NCBI RefSeq assembly: GCF_003316765.1
Contig: NZ_NIJF01000083.1
Coordinates: forward strand, 186,001 to 250,000
From: Bacillus sp. P14.5
Lineage (GTDB): Bacteria; Bacillota; Bacilli; Bacillales; Bacillaceae_B
Length of the DNA stretch: 64,000 nt
Reading direction: 5' to 3'
Shown here: positions 36,369-45,998 of the stretch, one piece after another
How the letters are laid out: every line of letters begins with the position of its first letter
How positions within the stretch are numbered: the stretch's first letter is position 1
Notes under the pieces: model-generated
The model's database searches: none
Seen by the model: only the letters and a program-made list of their open reading frames with translations
Told to the model about the DNA's origin: nothing
Made by a program: the position numbers and the translations under genes

Positions 36369-37654
36369 TGGATTGAGTGGATAAGGAAATTGGCCAGAAA
36401 CAATCCTGCTATTATATATAAAGGAAGCGATACATCTTTTGCCCTTCCATTTGCAACCTTAAGAATAGGATATAAAATAAATCCGATCGCAATTCCATCT
36501 GCAATACTATAAGTAAAAGGAATCATAGCAATAATGAAGATGGCCGGAAAAGCTTCAGTTAAATCTCTTAAATCCATATGCCGGATGTTCTGGATCATCA
36601 ATCCGCCGATAATCATTAGTATCGGAGCAATCGCATGGTCCGGAATCCATTTCAAGTATGGAATGAATAAGGCAGAAGCAAGGAATAGCACTCCCGTTGT
36701 CAAAGAAGTCAGCCCTGTCCTGCCGCCTGCAGCTATAGCTGCGGCACTTTCCACTGTGGAAACCGTCGGACTCGTTCCAAATACCCCGCAAGTCGCTGCA
36801 GAGAAAGCATTGGACTGAAAAGCTTTTGGATACTTTTCAGGAGTGCCTGCCATATCCATATGGCCATGCACCAATCCGATATTTTCAAAAACCAATACCA
36901 TTGTGATGGAAAATGCAGCAATCCAAAACGGAAGCTCCAGGATTTTCAGAAAGGACATTTGGCCGAAAACAGATGCATATTCCGATAAGCCCATCCCAGA
37001 TTGACCTGTTTGCGGTTCTATCCCGAATAGAAACCCAAGCACTGTTCCAAAGCCAATGCTCCAAAGGAATCCGCCTTTGACATTCCTGAAAAACAGAAAA
37101 ATCGTCACAAGGAAGGTCAGTATAGCCGCAATGACTTTAACGTCACTTATATCTCCCAAGCTGATCAAGGCAGTCGAGCCGCGCTCCACAATCCCGCCTT
37201 TTTCAAGACCGATCAGCAGCAGGAACATTCCAAGCCCCACGGTAATCGCTTCTTTAAGAGCTTTCGGAATCGCTTTTGATAAAATACTTGATAACTTCGT
37301 AAAAGCAACAACCATGAATAACAGTCCCGAAACAAAGACAGCCGCCAAGGCTTCCTGCCAAGTAAGCCCCATCGACTCCACCAATGTAAAGGTGAACATC
37401 GCGTTGATCCCCATCCCAGGTACAAGCAGTATCGGTGCATTGGCCCAGAATGCCATTACCAGGCATCCAAAGAAAGAAGCCAATATTGTGGCCATAACCG
37501 CACCTTCAAACGGCATTCCCGCCTCTGAAAGAATCATTGCATTGACAGCAATAATATAGACGATTGTAAAATAGCCGATTGCGCCTGCAGTCACCTCTTT
37601 TTTTACTGTTGTTCCATGTTGCTCTAAACGAAAAATACCTCCTGTTGTTTTCAT
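36365..37654 (-). CDS. NCS2 (AzgA-like) purine permease
   Basis: A 429-residue, 12-helix nucleobase permease of the PbuG/PbuO/AzgA branch: TAGAIGYFTIVYIIAVNAMIL, VPGMGINAMFTFTLV, AITVGLGMFLLLIGL, STVESAAAIAAGGRTGLTSL. Expected substrate guanine/hypoxanthine or adenine by proton symport. Start ATG 37654 (MKTTGG) with TGAGG upstream. Promoter TTGGCA-17-TAAAAT at 37724-37752. I looked for a purine riboswitch upstream and saw none. Confidence 0.88.
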   Translation of the reverse strand: MKTTGGIFRLEQHGTTVKKEVTAGAIGYFTIVYIIAVNAMILSEAGMPFEGAVMATILASFFGCLVMAFWANAPILLVPGMGINAMFTFTLVESMGLTWQEALAAVFVSGLLFMVVAFTKLSSILSKAIPKALKEAITVGLGMFLLLIGLEKGGIVERGSTALISLGDISDVKVIAAILTFLVTIFLFFRNVKGGFLWSIGFGTVLGFLFGIEPQTGQSGMGLSEYASVFGQMSFLKILELPFWIAAFSITMVLVFENIGLVHGHMDMAGTPEKYPKAFQSNAFSAATCGVFGTSPTVSTVESAAAIAAGGRTGLTSLTTGVLFLASALFIPYLKWIPDHAIAPILMIIGGLMIQNIRHMDLRDLTEAFPAIFIIAMIPFTYSIADGIAIGFILYPILKVANGRAKDVSLPLYIIAGLFLANFLIHSIH

Positions 37655-37723
37655 AAATATCATGTCCTCACGACATAGCCCTCTCCCTACCCGCTTACCC
37701 AAAAAGGGAAGCCACAAGCATTA

Positions 37724-37752
37724 ATTTTAGCAGATGTACGTACCTTTGCCAA
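37724..37752 (-). promoter_or_regulatory. SigA-type promoter of the NCS2 permease gene
   Basis: Minus strand TTGGCA (37747-37752), 17-bp spacer, TAAAAT (37724-37729). About 70 bases upstream of the start codon. Confidence 0.6.
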
Positions 37753-37784
37753 CATGTATATTTTTTTGTGCAGCAGCTCCAGAA

Positions 37785-37980
37785 TGCGGTGTCTCTCAAA
37801 CCGTCCACGAAGAACACTTAGCACCTAAAAATCTGCCGTTGATGGCTCTCACACAGATCACGAGGGATAGATACCTAGCAACTAAAATTCTGATGCTGGC
37901 GACTCTCAAACGACCCGGGAAGGACACCTAGCACCTAAAATTCAGCTCCTGGGGTCTCTCGCTCAGATCACTGGGGACAC
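37785..37980. repeat. Degenerate tandem array, about 53-bp period (CTCTCA type)
   Basis: Four units aligned on CTCTCA/CTCTCG at 37793, 37846, 37903 and 37956 (spacings 53, 57, 53), with ACCTAGCACCTAAAATTC in the middle of each. Units are only partly conserved. A related 53-bp unit occurs at 42143-42215. Not coding: the period is not a multiple of three and frames close. Confidence 0.7.
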
Positions 37981-38092
37981 CAAACCATTTAAGGCATATA
38001 CTTTGTACCACAAACAGTATTTTGTCTCTATGCATGAAAGAAAATGTTTTTCCATCTGATAATTCATAAGTGAATGAGAAGACATAAAAAAT

Positions 38093-38130
38093 AAAAAAAC
38101 GCAGACGGTTCAAAACCCTCTGCGTTTTCA
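38093..38130 (-). terminator. Terminator of the rib operon
   Basis: Stem AAAACGCAGA-GGTT/AACC-TCTGCGTTTT with one mismatch, then T-rich on the minus strand. First strong hairpin downstream of ribH. Confidence 0.8.
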
Positions 38131-38172
38131 TATGGAAACCAGCACTTCAAAACGGCGTCGTACCGCTATAAA

Positions 38173-38643
38173 TTATTGATTAATTTGGCGGATAAGATTA
38201 GCCATTTCAATCGCACTTACAGCAGCTTCCCAGCCTTTGTTTCCTGCTTTTGTTCCTGCCCGTTCAATTGCCTGCTCGATTGTATCCGTAGTCAGGACGC
38301 CGAAAATGACAGGCACTTCCTCTTGAAGGCCTACATTGGCTACACCTTTTGCCACTTCACCGCTTACATATTCAAAGTGCGCAGTCGCTCCACGGATAAC
38401 GGTGCCCAAAGTAATGACAGCGTCATATTTTTTTGAGGCAGCCAGCTTCTTGGCGATGACCGGAATTTCAAATGCGCCGGGCACCCATGTCACTGTAATG
38501 TCAGCTTCATCGATTCCGTGTCTTTTCAGTGCATCTTCTGCTCCGCCAAGCAGCTTGCTTGTGATGAATTCATTAAAACGGGCAACTACGATTGCAACTT
38601 TTAATCCTGATCCTACTAAATTACCTTCATAAATTGTTTTCAT
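38173..38643 (-). CDS. ribH: 6,7-dimethyl-8-ribityllumazine synthase
   Basis: A 156-residue lumazine synthase, last gene of the riboflavin operon; condenses the ribityl-pyrimidinedione with dihydroxybutanone phosphate. Motifs [33 protein letters not shown]. Follows ribBA by 12 bases. Forms icosahedral capsids in Bacillus. Confidence 0.96.
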   Translation of the reverse strand: MKTIYEGNLVGSGLKVAIVVARFNEFITSKLLGGAEDALKRHGIDEADITVTWVPGAFEIPVIAKKLAASKKYDAVITLGTVIRGATAHFEYVSGEVAKGVANVGLQEEVPVIFGVLTTDTIEQAIERAGTKAGNKGWEAAVSAIEMANLIRQINQ

Positions 38644-38655
38644 TGTTTTTCCTCC

Positions 38656-39849
38656 TTAAAATTGAAGTAAGTGTCCTAACTTACTGTGTTTGGTTTTTAA
38701 GTATTTTTCATTTTCTGCTTTTGACGGCAGCTGGATGGCGACTCTTTCTTCAACCTCCAGCCCGTATCCTTTGATTCCCGTTATTTTTCGAGGGTTATTT
38801 GTCAGGAGCCTCATTTTTGATACTCCAAGGTCTTTCAATATTTGAGCTCCGATGCCATAATCCCGTAAATCCGCGGCAAACCCAAGTTTATGATTGGCCT
38901 CGACCGTATCCAATCCTTCTTCCTGAAGCTTGTAAGCTTTCATCTTGTTGACCAGGCCGATCCCCCTGCCTTCTTGACGCATGTAAAGCAATACTCCGCT
39001 GCCTTCTTTTTCGATTTGTGTGAGTGCTGCGTGAAGCTGCGGTCCACAGTCGCAGCGATTGGAACCAAATACGTCTCCAGTCAGGCATTCGGAGTGAACC
39101 CTTACCAGGACAGGTTTCTCAGGGTTGATTTCCCCTTTTATAAGTGCAACATGCTCCTGGCCTGTCAGCTTTTCCGTATAAGCGACTGCTTTGAAATCGC
39201 CGAACTCAGTTGGCATCTGTATTTCAACTTCTTTTTCCACCAGTTTTTCTTCTCTTCTTCTGTATGCAATCAAATCCTGGATGGTAATCATTTTCAGGTT
39301 GAATTTTTCTGCAATGGTCTTTAATTCCGGCACCCTCGCCATTGTTCCGTCCGGATTCATGATTTCACAGATGACACCCGCTTGTGTAGAACCGCAGAGT
39401 GCCGCAAGATCCACGGCAGCTTCCGTATGGCCGGCCCTTTTCAACACTCCGCCTTTTTTTGCTATCAGGGGGAATACATGGCCGGGACGTTTTAAATCAC
39501 TTGGCTTTGCCTCTTCTTTTATCATTTCCAGAATGGTGGTTGACCGTTCGAATGCGCTGATTCCTGTGGTTGTATCGATATGGTCCACACTGATGGTAAA
39601 CGCTGTTCCATATGGATCTGTATTCTGGTCAGTCATAGGGTTCAGTTGCAGCTGTGAAGCTTTTTCCGCAGTTATGGGAGTGCAAATCAAGCCCCTTCCC
39701 TCAGCTGCCATGAAATTTATGACTTCGGGGGTGGCCATTTCTGCAAGAGAAACAAAATCACCTTCATTTTCCCGGTCTTCATCATCTATAACAATGATGA
39801 CTTTCCCCGCTTTTAAATCTTCCAATGCTTCCTGGATTGTATTGAACAT
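38656..39849 (-). CDS. ribBA: Bifunctional DHBP synthase / GTP cyclohydrolase II
   Basis: A 397-residue fusion supplying both riboflavin precursors. N-terminal RibB domain (about 1-200): [22 protein letters not shown]-terminal RibA domain (about 205-397): [18 protein letters not shown] with the three zinc cysteines, RQEGRGIGL, and TNNPRKI. Third gene of the operon. Confidence 0.96.
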   Translation of the reverse strand: MFNTIQEALEDLKAGKVIIVIDDEDRENEGDFVSLAEMATPEVINFMAAEGRGLICTPITAEKASQLQLNPMTDQNTDPYGTAFTISVDHIDTTTGISAFERSTTILEMIKEEAKPSDLKRPGHVFPLIAKKGGVLKRAGHTEAAVDLAALCGSTQAGVICEIMNPDGTMARVPELKTIAEKFNLKMITIQDLIAYRRREEKLVEKEVEIQMPTEFGDFKAVAYTEKLTGQEHVALIKGEINPEKPVLVRVHSECLTGDVFGSNRCDCGPQLHAALTQIEKEGSGVLLYMRQEGRGIGLVNKMKAYKLQEEGLDTVEANHKLGFAADLRDYGIGAQILKDLGVSKMRLLTNNPRKITGIKGYGLEVEERVAIQLPSKAENEKYLKTKHSKLGHLLQF

Positions 39850-39877
39850 TTAGTCCGCCTCCTTATCAACCACTTTT

Positions 39878-40534
39878 TCAGTCCATGAAGCCATGCTGTG
39901 TAAGGAAATCAGTCCCGATATCCTTGTTGCCCGGCTTGGCGGTTTTTCCGCCATTCATGAATTGATAAATATATTTCGCCATCATATCACACTCAAGGTT
40001 GACAGTATCCCCGGGCTTTTTGCTGCCGAGAATGGTATCATGCCTTGTCTGAGGGATCAGTGACACTGTTATCGAATTCTTTCCAAGCTCGAACACAGTC
40101 AGGGAGGTGCCATCGAGGCAGACCGAGCCCCTGTCAATGAAGTAACGCATTAATTCTTCGGGGATTTCTATCGTGATGTAAAGAGCATTCTCAACAAACT
40201 GAGTTGACACGATAGTCCCCGTTCCATCCACATGGCCCGTAACAAAGTGTCCTCCGAACCGTCCATTTGCCGCCATCGCTCTTTCAAGGTTCACAAATGC
40301 TCCTGCACCAAGAAGTTTTAGTGAAGTGTTCTCAAAAGTCTCGGGCATCACATCAATAGTGAATGAACGGCTGCTGAAGGAAGTCACAGTCAGACAGGTA
40401 CCGTTGACCGAAATGCTGTCCCCGAGTTTCACATCTTCCAGTACTTTTTTTGCTGAGATGGAAAGCATCATGGAAGCAGACGATTTACTGATCTTTTCAA
40501 TCGTACCGATCTCTTCAATTATTCCGGTGAACAT
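39878..40534 (-). CDS. ribE: Riboflavin synthase, alpha subunit
   Basis: A 218-residue enzyme that dismutates two lumazines into riboflavin. Two lumazine-binding repeats: MFTGIIEEIG...NGTCLTV...ERAMAANGRFGGHFVTGHVDG and the second with DGTSLTV...IPQT. Start at ATG 40534 (MFTGII), 5 bases after the ribD stop, with AAGGAGTG inside the end of ribD: translationally coupled. Confidence 0.95.
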   Translation of the reverse strand: MFTGIIEEIGTIEKISKSSASMMLSISAKKVLEDVKLGDSISVNGTCLTVTSFSSRSFTIDVMPETFENTSLKLLGAGAFVNLERAMAANGRFGGHFVTGHVDGTGTIVSTQFVENALYITIEIPEELMRYFIDRGSVCLDGTSLTVFELGKNSITVSLIPQTRHDTILGSKKPGDTVNLECDMMAKYIYQFMNGGKTAKPGNKDIGTDFLTQHGFMD

Positions 40535-40539
40535 CAGGC

Positions 40540-41631
40540 TCACTCCTTCCTTAATGGCTTGGCAATTATTTTCAGGTCGCTCCCGATTTTTTCTACAGAA
40601 GAAAACTCCAGTTCTTCACCTTCTGAGATGAGGCGGAACCCTTCCCCGCCAAAGTTCGGAAAGGCATTAGAGCCGCCAACCAGTTTCGGTGCCATATAAA
40701 TGACCACCTCTTGGTAAGCCTTTTCTTTTAAAAAAGAAAAATGTACAGCAGACCCGCCTTCAACAAAGAGAGAAGTAACCCTCAGTTCACCCAGTCTTTT
40801 TAAAACAAGGTCAATTGAAAGGCTGGGGGAATCCAGTTGTTCAATTGTGACTCCTTTTTCCAGCAGGTATTTTTTCTTTTCGAATGAGGCATTACTTCCA
40901 CAGAAAATAATCGTTTCTGCATCTTGCACGTCTAAAATTTTGCTTTCAATCGGAATTCTTAAATTGGTATCCAATATTACTCGAACGGGATTTTTTCCAC
41001 CTCGGGGCAATCGGGTGGTGAGAAGGGGGTTATCTTGTATGACGGTATTTACTCCAACTAAAATGGCATCATGATTATGCCGGTACTTATGTACATCCAG
41101 CCTGGATTCTTCAGAAGTGATCCATTTGCTGTCTCCAGTATAGGAGGCTGTTTTCCCGTCAAGTGTCACCGCTGACTTCAGCGTGACATAAGGAGTTTGG
41201 TTCTGGATAAAATGAAAGAAATGCTCGTTCAAATCCAAAGCCTCTTCTTCACATATACCTGTCCTGACTTGTATCCCGGCTCTTTCAAGGATCTCTATAC
41301 CTTTGCCGGCGACCAGTGGATTGGGGTCCACGCTTGCTATAAAAACTCTTTTTAATTTATTTTCAACGATAAGGTTTGCACACGGAGGGGTTTTTCCTGT
41401 ATGCGCACAGGGCTCCAAAGTGACATAAATATCTGCACCCACGGCTTTTGCACCAGCCTGCCTAATGGCATGAACTTCTGCGTGGGGTTCTCCAGCTTTC
41501 AAGTGGGCACCCATCCCGACAATTTCACCATTTTTCACGACTACGGCACCGACTGCTGGATTAGGCGAGGTCTGTCCCTTACCAGCTTTAGCGAGTGACA
41601 ATGCTAACTCCATATATTCTCTTTCCTGCAA
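40540..41631 (-). CDS. ribD: Bifunctional pyrimidine deaminase/reductase
   Basis: A 363-residue RibD, first gene of the operon. N-terminal cytidine-deaminase-like domain with zinc ligands HAEVHAI and PCAHTGKTPPC; C-terminal reductase domain with KSAVTLDGKTA, SDKWITSEESR-like and LFVEGG segments. Preceded by the FMN riboswitch. Confidence 0.96.
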   Translation of the reverse strand: MQEREYMELALSLAKAGKGQTSPNPAVGAVVVKNGEIVGMGAHLKAGEPHAEVHAIRQAGAKAVGADIYVTLEPCAHTGKTPPCANLIVENKLKRVFIASVDPNPLVAGKGIEILERAGIQVRTGICEEEALDLNEHFFHFIQNQTPYVTLKSAVTLDGKTASYTGDSKWITSEESRLDVHKYRHNHDAILVGVNTVIQDNPLLTTRLPRGGKNPVRVILDTNLRIPIESKILDVQDAETIIFCGSNASFEKKKYLLEKGVTIEQLDSPSLSIDLVLKRLGELRVTSLFVEGGSAVHFSFLKEKAYQEVVIYMAPKLVGGSNAFPNFGGEGFRLISEGEELEFSSVEKIGSDLKIIAKPLRKE

Positions 41632-41685
41632 GGATGATATCCTCCTTCTTTAGACAATATATCCCCAAACATATTGCCGGTAAAT

Positions 41686-41722
41686 AAAAAACCCTGAGTG
41701 GTTGGAGCACTCAGGGAGATTG
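41686..41722 (-). terminator. FMN riboswitch expression-platform terminator
   Basis: On the minus strand CCCTGAGTGC, loop, CACTCAGGGTTTTTTATTT. Lies between the RFN aptamer and ribD. Confidence 0.88.
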
Positions 41723-41764
41723 TTATCATACTTAAATAAGCGTATAAAAATTAAATTTTTACGC

Positions 41765-41920
41765 GCTTCTTCCTTCTCCCATCCAGACTTTCACTGTCGG
41801 CCTTGGAGTTTCACCAAATCCACCGCCATTTGCTAAAATGACGGGTCACGGACTAAGAACATTTTCGTTCATCACCGCCGGTAGGGAATTTCACCCTGCC
41901 CCGAAGGAATTCTATTCGAT
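41765..41920 (-). promoter_or_regulatory. FMN riboswitch (RFN element)
   Basis: Minus-strand aptamer with the conserved pieces in order: CCTTCGGGGCAGGGTGAAATT, CCCTACCGGCGGTGAT, AGTCCGTGACCCG, GGCGGTGGATTTGGTGAAA, CTCCAAGGCCGACAGTGAAA, GTCTGGATGGGAGAAGGA. Bound FMN promotes the terminator at 41686-41722 and shuts off ribDE(BA)H. An extended -10 (TGGTATAGT on the minus strand) lies just upstream. Confidence 0.96.
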
Positions 41921-41934
41921 TGAGTTTACTATAC

Positions 41935-42306
41935 CATAATAATAAAACAGTTGCATCACAGAATGCCTGAATGTTCACACGTTGTAATAATGTATTCAGC
42001 TGACTGTGGATGGCACATTAACCATTTTATATACCGGTAAGATTGTGGACAGTAAGCAGTGATTAGAGCTTTAGAGGCAATGTGGTTTTATTTTCGCAGG
42101 ACCTTCGAGAACTCACTTGAGCAGTCCTTGGAGGCTTGTTGGTCTCTGAGAGCTCAATTGATAGACACCTAATGATCTGTTCTCGTATTCTGTTGTCTCT
42201 GAGATTCCAAGAAGGAACTTCAAAAGGCTTAATTCCTCTTTTTGTTCCAGATACCAAGCATCTGGGACCTTGTTTCTTCTTTATGGTAATTCACGGCAGC
42301 CTCTCG
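41935..42306. other. Intergenic region with part of a degenerate array
   Basis: Upstream of the rib promoter. Apart from the CTCTGA-type repeat at 42101-42215 I see no gene or RNA. Confidence 0.4.
42101..42215. repeat. Degenerate CTCTGA-type repeat, 53-bp spacing
   Basis: GTCTCTGAGA occurs at 42142 and 42195 (53 bases apart), with a weaker match at 42101 (41 bases before). The interval GATAGACACCTAATGATC resembles the middle of the units at 37785-37980, so it is the same family. Confidence 0.55.
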
Positions 42307-42969
42307 CTAAATAATGTAGTAATCCTCCATGAACAGCACCACAAAAAGGATGCACCTTACCTTGTCGACATCATCCACTTCTTCAAAATGCAGAATTATA
42401 CTGGAAGGATCAAATAACTTCTGTATTTCCGCAGGCATACGCCCTCGAATTATCGAGCACACCTTTTTTTCATTTACGGTTAGAATCCAGCCTTCCCCTC
42501 TTCTGGAAATGGCAGCCGTATTTCCCCTAGAATCTTTCCAGCCCGCATATGTTCTATCAAGCTTCCTATAATCAACGAGACGATCGAGTGCTACTATGTC
42601 ATTGCCTCTTTTCATAGCAGCCTGGTGATCATTCATCTTTACTATCCACCTGCTATTGGTACAAGAAGCGCTGCCTTTCATAATTCCATCAAACCCAAAG
42701 AAACTATAAGATTTGTCTTTTTTGGTTACAACCAGGCTGCCGCTTTTTCCATTGGCTGGAGTCTGAAGTGCGGCCATGGAACGTCCTACTTCCCTGTCAT
42801 ATATCAAGTACATAAAAATGAAGAATATGCCTGTTAAAAGCATAATGAAATAAAAAAGAATATGCAGACCCGGAATGAGCAAGCTAAGCAGCACAGCCAG
42901 AAGCAGCGTTGCTGTTGCTCTTTTAAAATAATGAAGGCTTATCTTTTTATAAAAAAGAGTTATATTCAT
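42307..42969 (-). CDS. Hypothetical membrane protein
   Basis: A 220-residue protein with two N-terminal membrane helices (about 18-35, 37-55) and a cytoplasmic basic domain (KSGSLVVTKKDKSYSFFGFD, GWKDSRGNTAAISRRGEG). No family recognised. ATG 42969, ribosome binding site only moderate (AGGGGATG just before it). Confidence 0.6.
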   Translation of the reverse strand: MNITLFYKKISLHYFKRATATLLLAVLLSLLIPGLHILFYFIMLLTGIFFIFMYLIYDREVGRSMAALQTPANGKSGSLVVTKKDKSYSFFGFDGIMKGSASCTNSRWIVKMNDHQAAMKRGNDIVALDRLVDYRKLDRTYAGWKDSRGNTAAISRRGEGWILTVNEKKVCSIIRGRMPAEIQKLFDPSSIILHFEEVDDVDKVRCILFVVLFMEDYYII

Positions 42970-43098
42970 CCCCTAGTCACTCCTTAAGAGAGTTCTTTTC
43001 ATAGTATGAAAATGCTAGAGAAAAAAGAACAACTGAAAAATGTAAGCCTAATAGATAGAATTCATGTTAAAATATTCTAAAAAAAGGGGTGACGAAGG

Positions 43099-43454
43099 TT
43101 GATTTATAGAAGGAAAACGTATTTTGTTCATACTTCAATAGCAGAAGAGTTCAATGATCACTTCAATAAAACCCTTCTCCCGGCTCAAATAAGGTATGGA
43201 GCCCGCCTTGTCGGCAGATGGCAAGTAAAAAAGACCGGGATACTTTTGAAATTTTTGCTATATGGGAATATGACAGCCTAACAATCTACAAGACCATTGA
43301 AAATAAGGTTAAAAGTGATAAAGAGCATGTGGAGCGGGTACAGAATTGGTATAAAAGAATGGGAGGAAGAGAAAATCTTAAGAAGGTATTCTTTTCCATT
43401 GACCAGGATTTTATGGAATCCACAGTACTAAGAGAGAAAACAATTTTACATTAA
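43099..43454 (+). CDS. NIPSNAP family protein, frameshifted
   Basis: Two overlapping frames make one protein of about 118 residues: IYRRKTYFVHTSIAEEFNDH with LLPAQIRYGARLVGRW, then DTFEIFAIWEYDSLTIYKTI and VQNWYKRMGGRENLKKVFF. This is a NIPSNAP-type ferredoxin-like protein of unknown function. Adding one A to the A6 run at 43227-43232 restores the frame exactly. TTG start at 43099 with AGGGGTGAC upstream. Confidence 0.78.
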
Positions 43455-43469
43455 AATGATAATAGGGGA

Positions 43470-43518
43470 CAAAAAAGGCAGAAACGATTCAATTTAGAAA
43501 TCGATTCTGCCTTTTAAT
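43470..43518 (+). terminator. Terminator of the NIPSNAP gene
   Basis: Stem AAAAGGCAGAA-CGATT/AATCG-TTCTGCCTTTT with a mismatch, then TAAT. Sequence-related to 17948-17994; both precede a large repeat copy. Confidence 0.8.
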
Positions 43519-43560
43519 ATTAGGCTGTTTTCTCAAAGAATGTGTCTTTATTAAATGAAA

Positions 43561-43812
43561 TGGATTTCCGCTCCAGGCGTACGACTCCGCGGGGCGGGCG
43601 GTGAGCCTCCTCGGCTGCGCCTGTTTAAAAAGTGTAAGCGCCCCGGGCAGCTCCGACAGGCAAATGTTCCGAAGAGAAAAAAAGGCGGTCTTTCCTTTTA
43701 TTCTCTTCGGGTTATTTGACCCCGAGGAGCTGGGCGCTGCAACTGGATTGGGGGTCTCACCTGTCCAGCTAGTCCCGCAGGAGATCGTACACCTGCAGCG
43801 AAGATCCTCTTA
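43561..43812 (+). repeat. Large modular dispersed repeat, copy 4 (short form, about 250 bp)
   Basis: Begins TGGATTTCCGCTCCAGGCG, ends near ACACCTGCAGCGAAGATCC. Contains left end, the long AGCGCC/GGCGCT, AGCTCC/GGAGCT, CCGAAGAGAA/TTCTCTTCGG hairpin and right end, but no GATAA modules and no GGTTACG hairpin. 43607-43750 nearly identical to 20629-20770. Confidence 0.88.
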
Positions 43813-43834
43813 ACTAAAGGGTATGAAGGTAAAA

Positions 43835-44007
43835 CCAGCCGGGAACACCAGTTGCTTCTAAAAATATCCAATAAAATAAAATGCTTTATTAGGAGCCTCC
43901 CCAGATAATCAGGTATATCTCTCTAAATTGGGGAGTAGCTATTCTTCTTGCTCTTCAGGATGGCGTTATTTTATATGAAATAGCAACAAAGTTTACGAAT
44001 AGAGCCA
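43835..44007 (-). repeat. Second dispersed repeat family, copy 1
   Basis: On the minus strand begins GGCTCTATTCGTAAACTTTG then TTGCTATTTCATATAAAATA, ends near AGGCTCCTAATAAAGCATTT. Related copies lie at 48064-48205 and 48888-49030 on the plus strand. Adjacent to large repeat copy 4. Confidence 0.65.
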
Positions 44008-44076
44008 AAATAAAGCAGAAACCGATTCGCTAAATAAATCTACTCTGCCCTGTTCTATTAAATGCGCCTATGTAAC

Positions 44077-44958
44077 CTATCCTAATGTCACAAGTTGAGA
44101 TTGTACATCCTTCCATGTCATAAGGTCTTCAAACTTGTTTCGGGCATCTGTATATCCCTGATTGTACAGCTCCTCAAGCTTCCTTGGATTCCGCTCAATT
44201 CTTCCTACCTTCAACGGAGTTTCAGGACGAATGATGAAAACATTGCCCCTGGCTTCTTCCTCTTCAAGATATTTGACAGTTTGATTATACAGCTTATAAC
44301 GGTTTATCATCGCTTCTCTTAACCCAGGATACTGAGGATATTTTCTTTTAAGGAGATAATTAAACTTGGAAGGGCTTTTTTCATAACCTTTATTCCTTGT
44401 CAAGATAACAACATTCTTCTTAAATCCATCCTCTTCAGCTTTCCTTAATGGAATAGGGTCGCTGATTCCCCCATCAAGTAAATGGCGTGATTGAAATTCA
44501 ACTACCGGCGCTACGAATGGAAGCGAACTGGATGCGCGAATCGGCGTCAGTACATCTTCACCGTAATCACGCCTATAATGATAGACCGGTTCCCCGGTAT
44601 GGCAGTCGGTTGTCCCGATTACAAATTGAGATTTGCTGTTTTGAAAGGCTTCATAGTCATAAGGTACAATTTTATTAGGAATCTCATTAAATACAAAATC
44701 CATGCCAAACAGTTCTCTCTTTTTGAAATAGTTTCTCCAGGAGAGGTAATCAGGATTTCCAGCAAACCCGATATTCACTTTTTTGTTTCTTCCTTTTTGT
44801 TTGGACAGATAAGAAGCGGCAATACAAGCTCCAGCTGAAACCCCTATCACGTATGGAAACTCGACTTCATTTTCCAAAAGATATTCCAGGACTCCTGCTG
44901 TATATACCCCTCTCATCCCTCCGCCTTCTAAAACAAGTCCAGTCTGATCGAAAAGCAT
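44077..44958 (-). CDS. Patatin-like phospholipase family protein
   Basis: A 293-residue patatin-fold acyl hydrolase. Oxyanion loop LVLEGGGMRGVYTAGVLEYL, nucleophile elbow GVSAG (GxSxG), and catalytic Asp in DGGISDPIPLR. Similar to YjjU/RssA-group patatins. No signal peptide; cytoplasmic. Start ATG 44958 with GAGGTG 8 bases upstream. Substrate lipid unknown. Confidence 0.9.
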   Translation of the reverse strand: MLFDQTGLVLEGGGMRGVYTAGVLEYLLENEVEFPYVIGVSAGACIAASYLSKQKGRNKKVNIGFAGNPDYLSWRNYFKKRELFGMDFVFNEIPNKIVPYDYEAFQNSKSQFVIGTTDCHTGEPVYHYRRDYGEDVLTPIRASSSLPFVAPVVEFQSRHLLDGGISDPIPLRKAEEDGFKKNVVILTRNKGYEKSPSKFNYLLKRKYPQYPGLREAMINRYKLYNQTVKYLEEEEARGNVFIIRPETPLKVGRIERNPRKLEELYNQGYTDARNKFEDLMTWKDVQSQLVTLG

Positions 44959-45068
44959 CAATCTGTCACCTCTTCATCAATAATACTTCACTAAATATAA
45001 TTGCACTTCGCACATCTCCCAATTATTGTCTCACAAAAACAAATGGAAGTGTATTAATCGGCTTCCCT

Positions 45069-45911
45069 TTAAGATCGACTTAAAGGGATAAGAGCAGCAC
45101 CGCATTCTTTTTCATAGTATTCAATAGGACCTGCTTCTCCTAAAACGATATAGGCATATCTCTTTTCCTTCATATCCTGCAGCGCTTCATGAAGAAGCCG
45201 GCTGCCCACTCTGCTGTTTCTTTCGTCTTTTAACACACCCATTGGCCCATATATTCCTTTCTGTCCGCGATACACATCATAGGAAGAAAATCCGATAAGC
45301 GATACCCCGTCCCACGCCAGAAAAATTGGTATCTCTTTTTGTAAGAACCCGTTATGGATCGACTCTGTCCATGATCCGCCAAAGTTTTCCTCCACAAACT
45401 TTAAAACGGCTTGTTGATCTTTTTTTCCCGCTCTTTCAATGACTGCCTGACCGCTTTTGAATTCTTTCTTAGAATATGTGTTCATGGATACAAGCAAATC
45501 ACGGGCAGTCGTTACAGCCGCTTTTATTCTTTCATGTGGAAGCTCCTTAAGGAATCGGCGTTCATCTTCAGACCATAATTGGTAGAATGCCTTGATGACA
45601 TGTCCTTCATTCAAATACTGCTGATTGTAATTATTCATGATTTCGAGTGCCCTCTTCCAGACCTGCTCAGTTCGCTTTGAAATACTTGTTGAAAAGTCTT
45701 TATGTGTCAGGCTCATCTCTTCTTTTGCCCTTTTGAGAACGAGTAAATCATGTATCTCTTCTTCTACGAGGAGATACATTTCGAGAAGTGTTCCCTTTTT
45801 CACAAGAGCTGCACCAAGAAACAGGTCCAAGGGTTCCACCGGTCCCTCGCTGATTGTCTCCGCATAGCTAATTAAACTTTTTACCTTATTGGTAAGAAAA
45901 TACGCTTCCAT
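45069..45911 (-). CDS. GNAT family acetyltransferase
   Basis: A 280-residue protein with an N-terminal helical region (about 1-150) and C-terminal GNAT domain: IYGPMGVLKDERNSRVGSRL (R-N-S-R-V-G in the acetyl-CoA loop position) followed by YAYIVLGEAGPIEYYEKECG. Divergence from the usual QxxGxG/A is notable. Unknown substrate. GGGGGAGAG site before ATG. Confidence 0.75.
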   Translation of the reverse strand: MEAYFLTNKVKSLISYAETISEGPVEPLDLFLGAALVKKGTLLEMYLLVEEEIHDLLVLKRAKEEMSLTHKDFSTSISKRTEQVWKRALEIMNNYNQQYLNEGHVIKAFYQLWSEDERRFLKELPHERIKAAVTTARDLLVSMNTYSKKEFKSGQAVIERAGKKDQQAVLKFVEENFGGSWTESIHNGFLQKEIPIFLAWDGVSLIGFSSYDVYRGQKGIYGPMGVLKDERNSRVGSRLLHEALQDMKEKRYAYIVLGEAGPIEYYEKECGAALIPLSRS

Positions 45912-45998
45912 GTCCTCTCCCCCTATAACAAAAGACCGATTCTTTAACAGAACCGGCCAGGATTTCTTTACTATATTCTACTTAAGTTCTTGATTTTC

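Noticed and set aside
37655..37760. Purine riboswitch before the NCS2 permease
   Set aside because: The conserved purine aptamer core and loops are not present; only a SigA-type promoter is seen.
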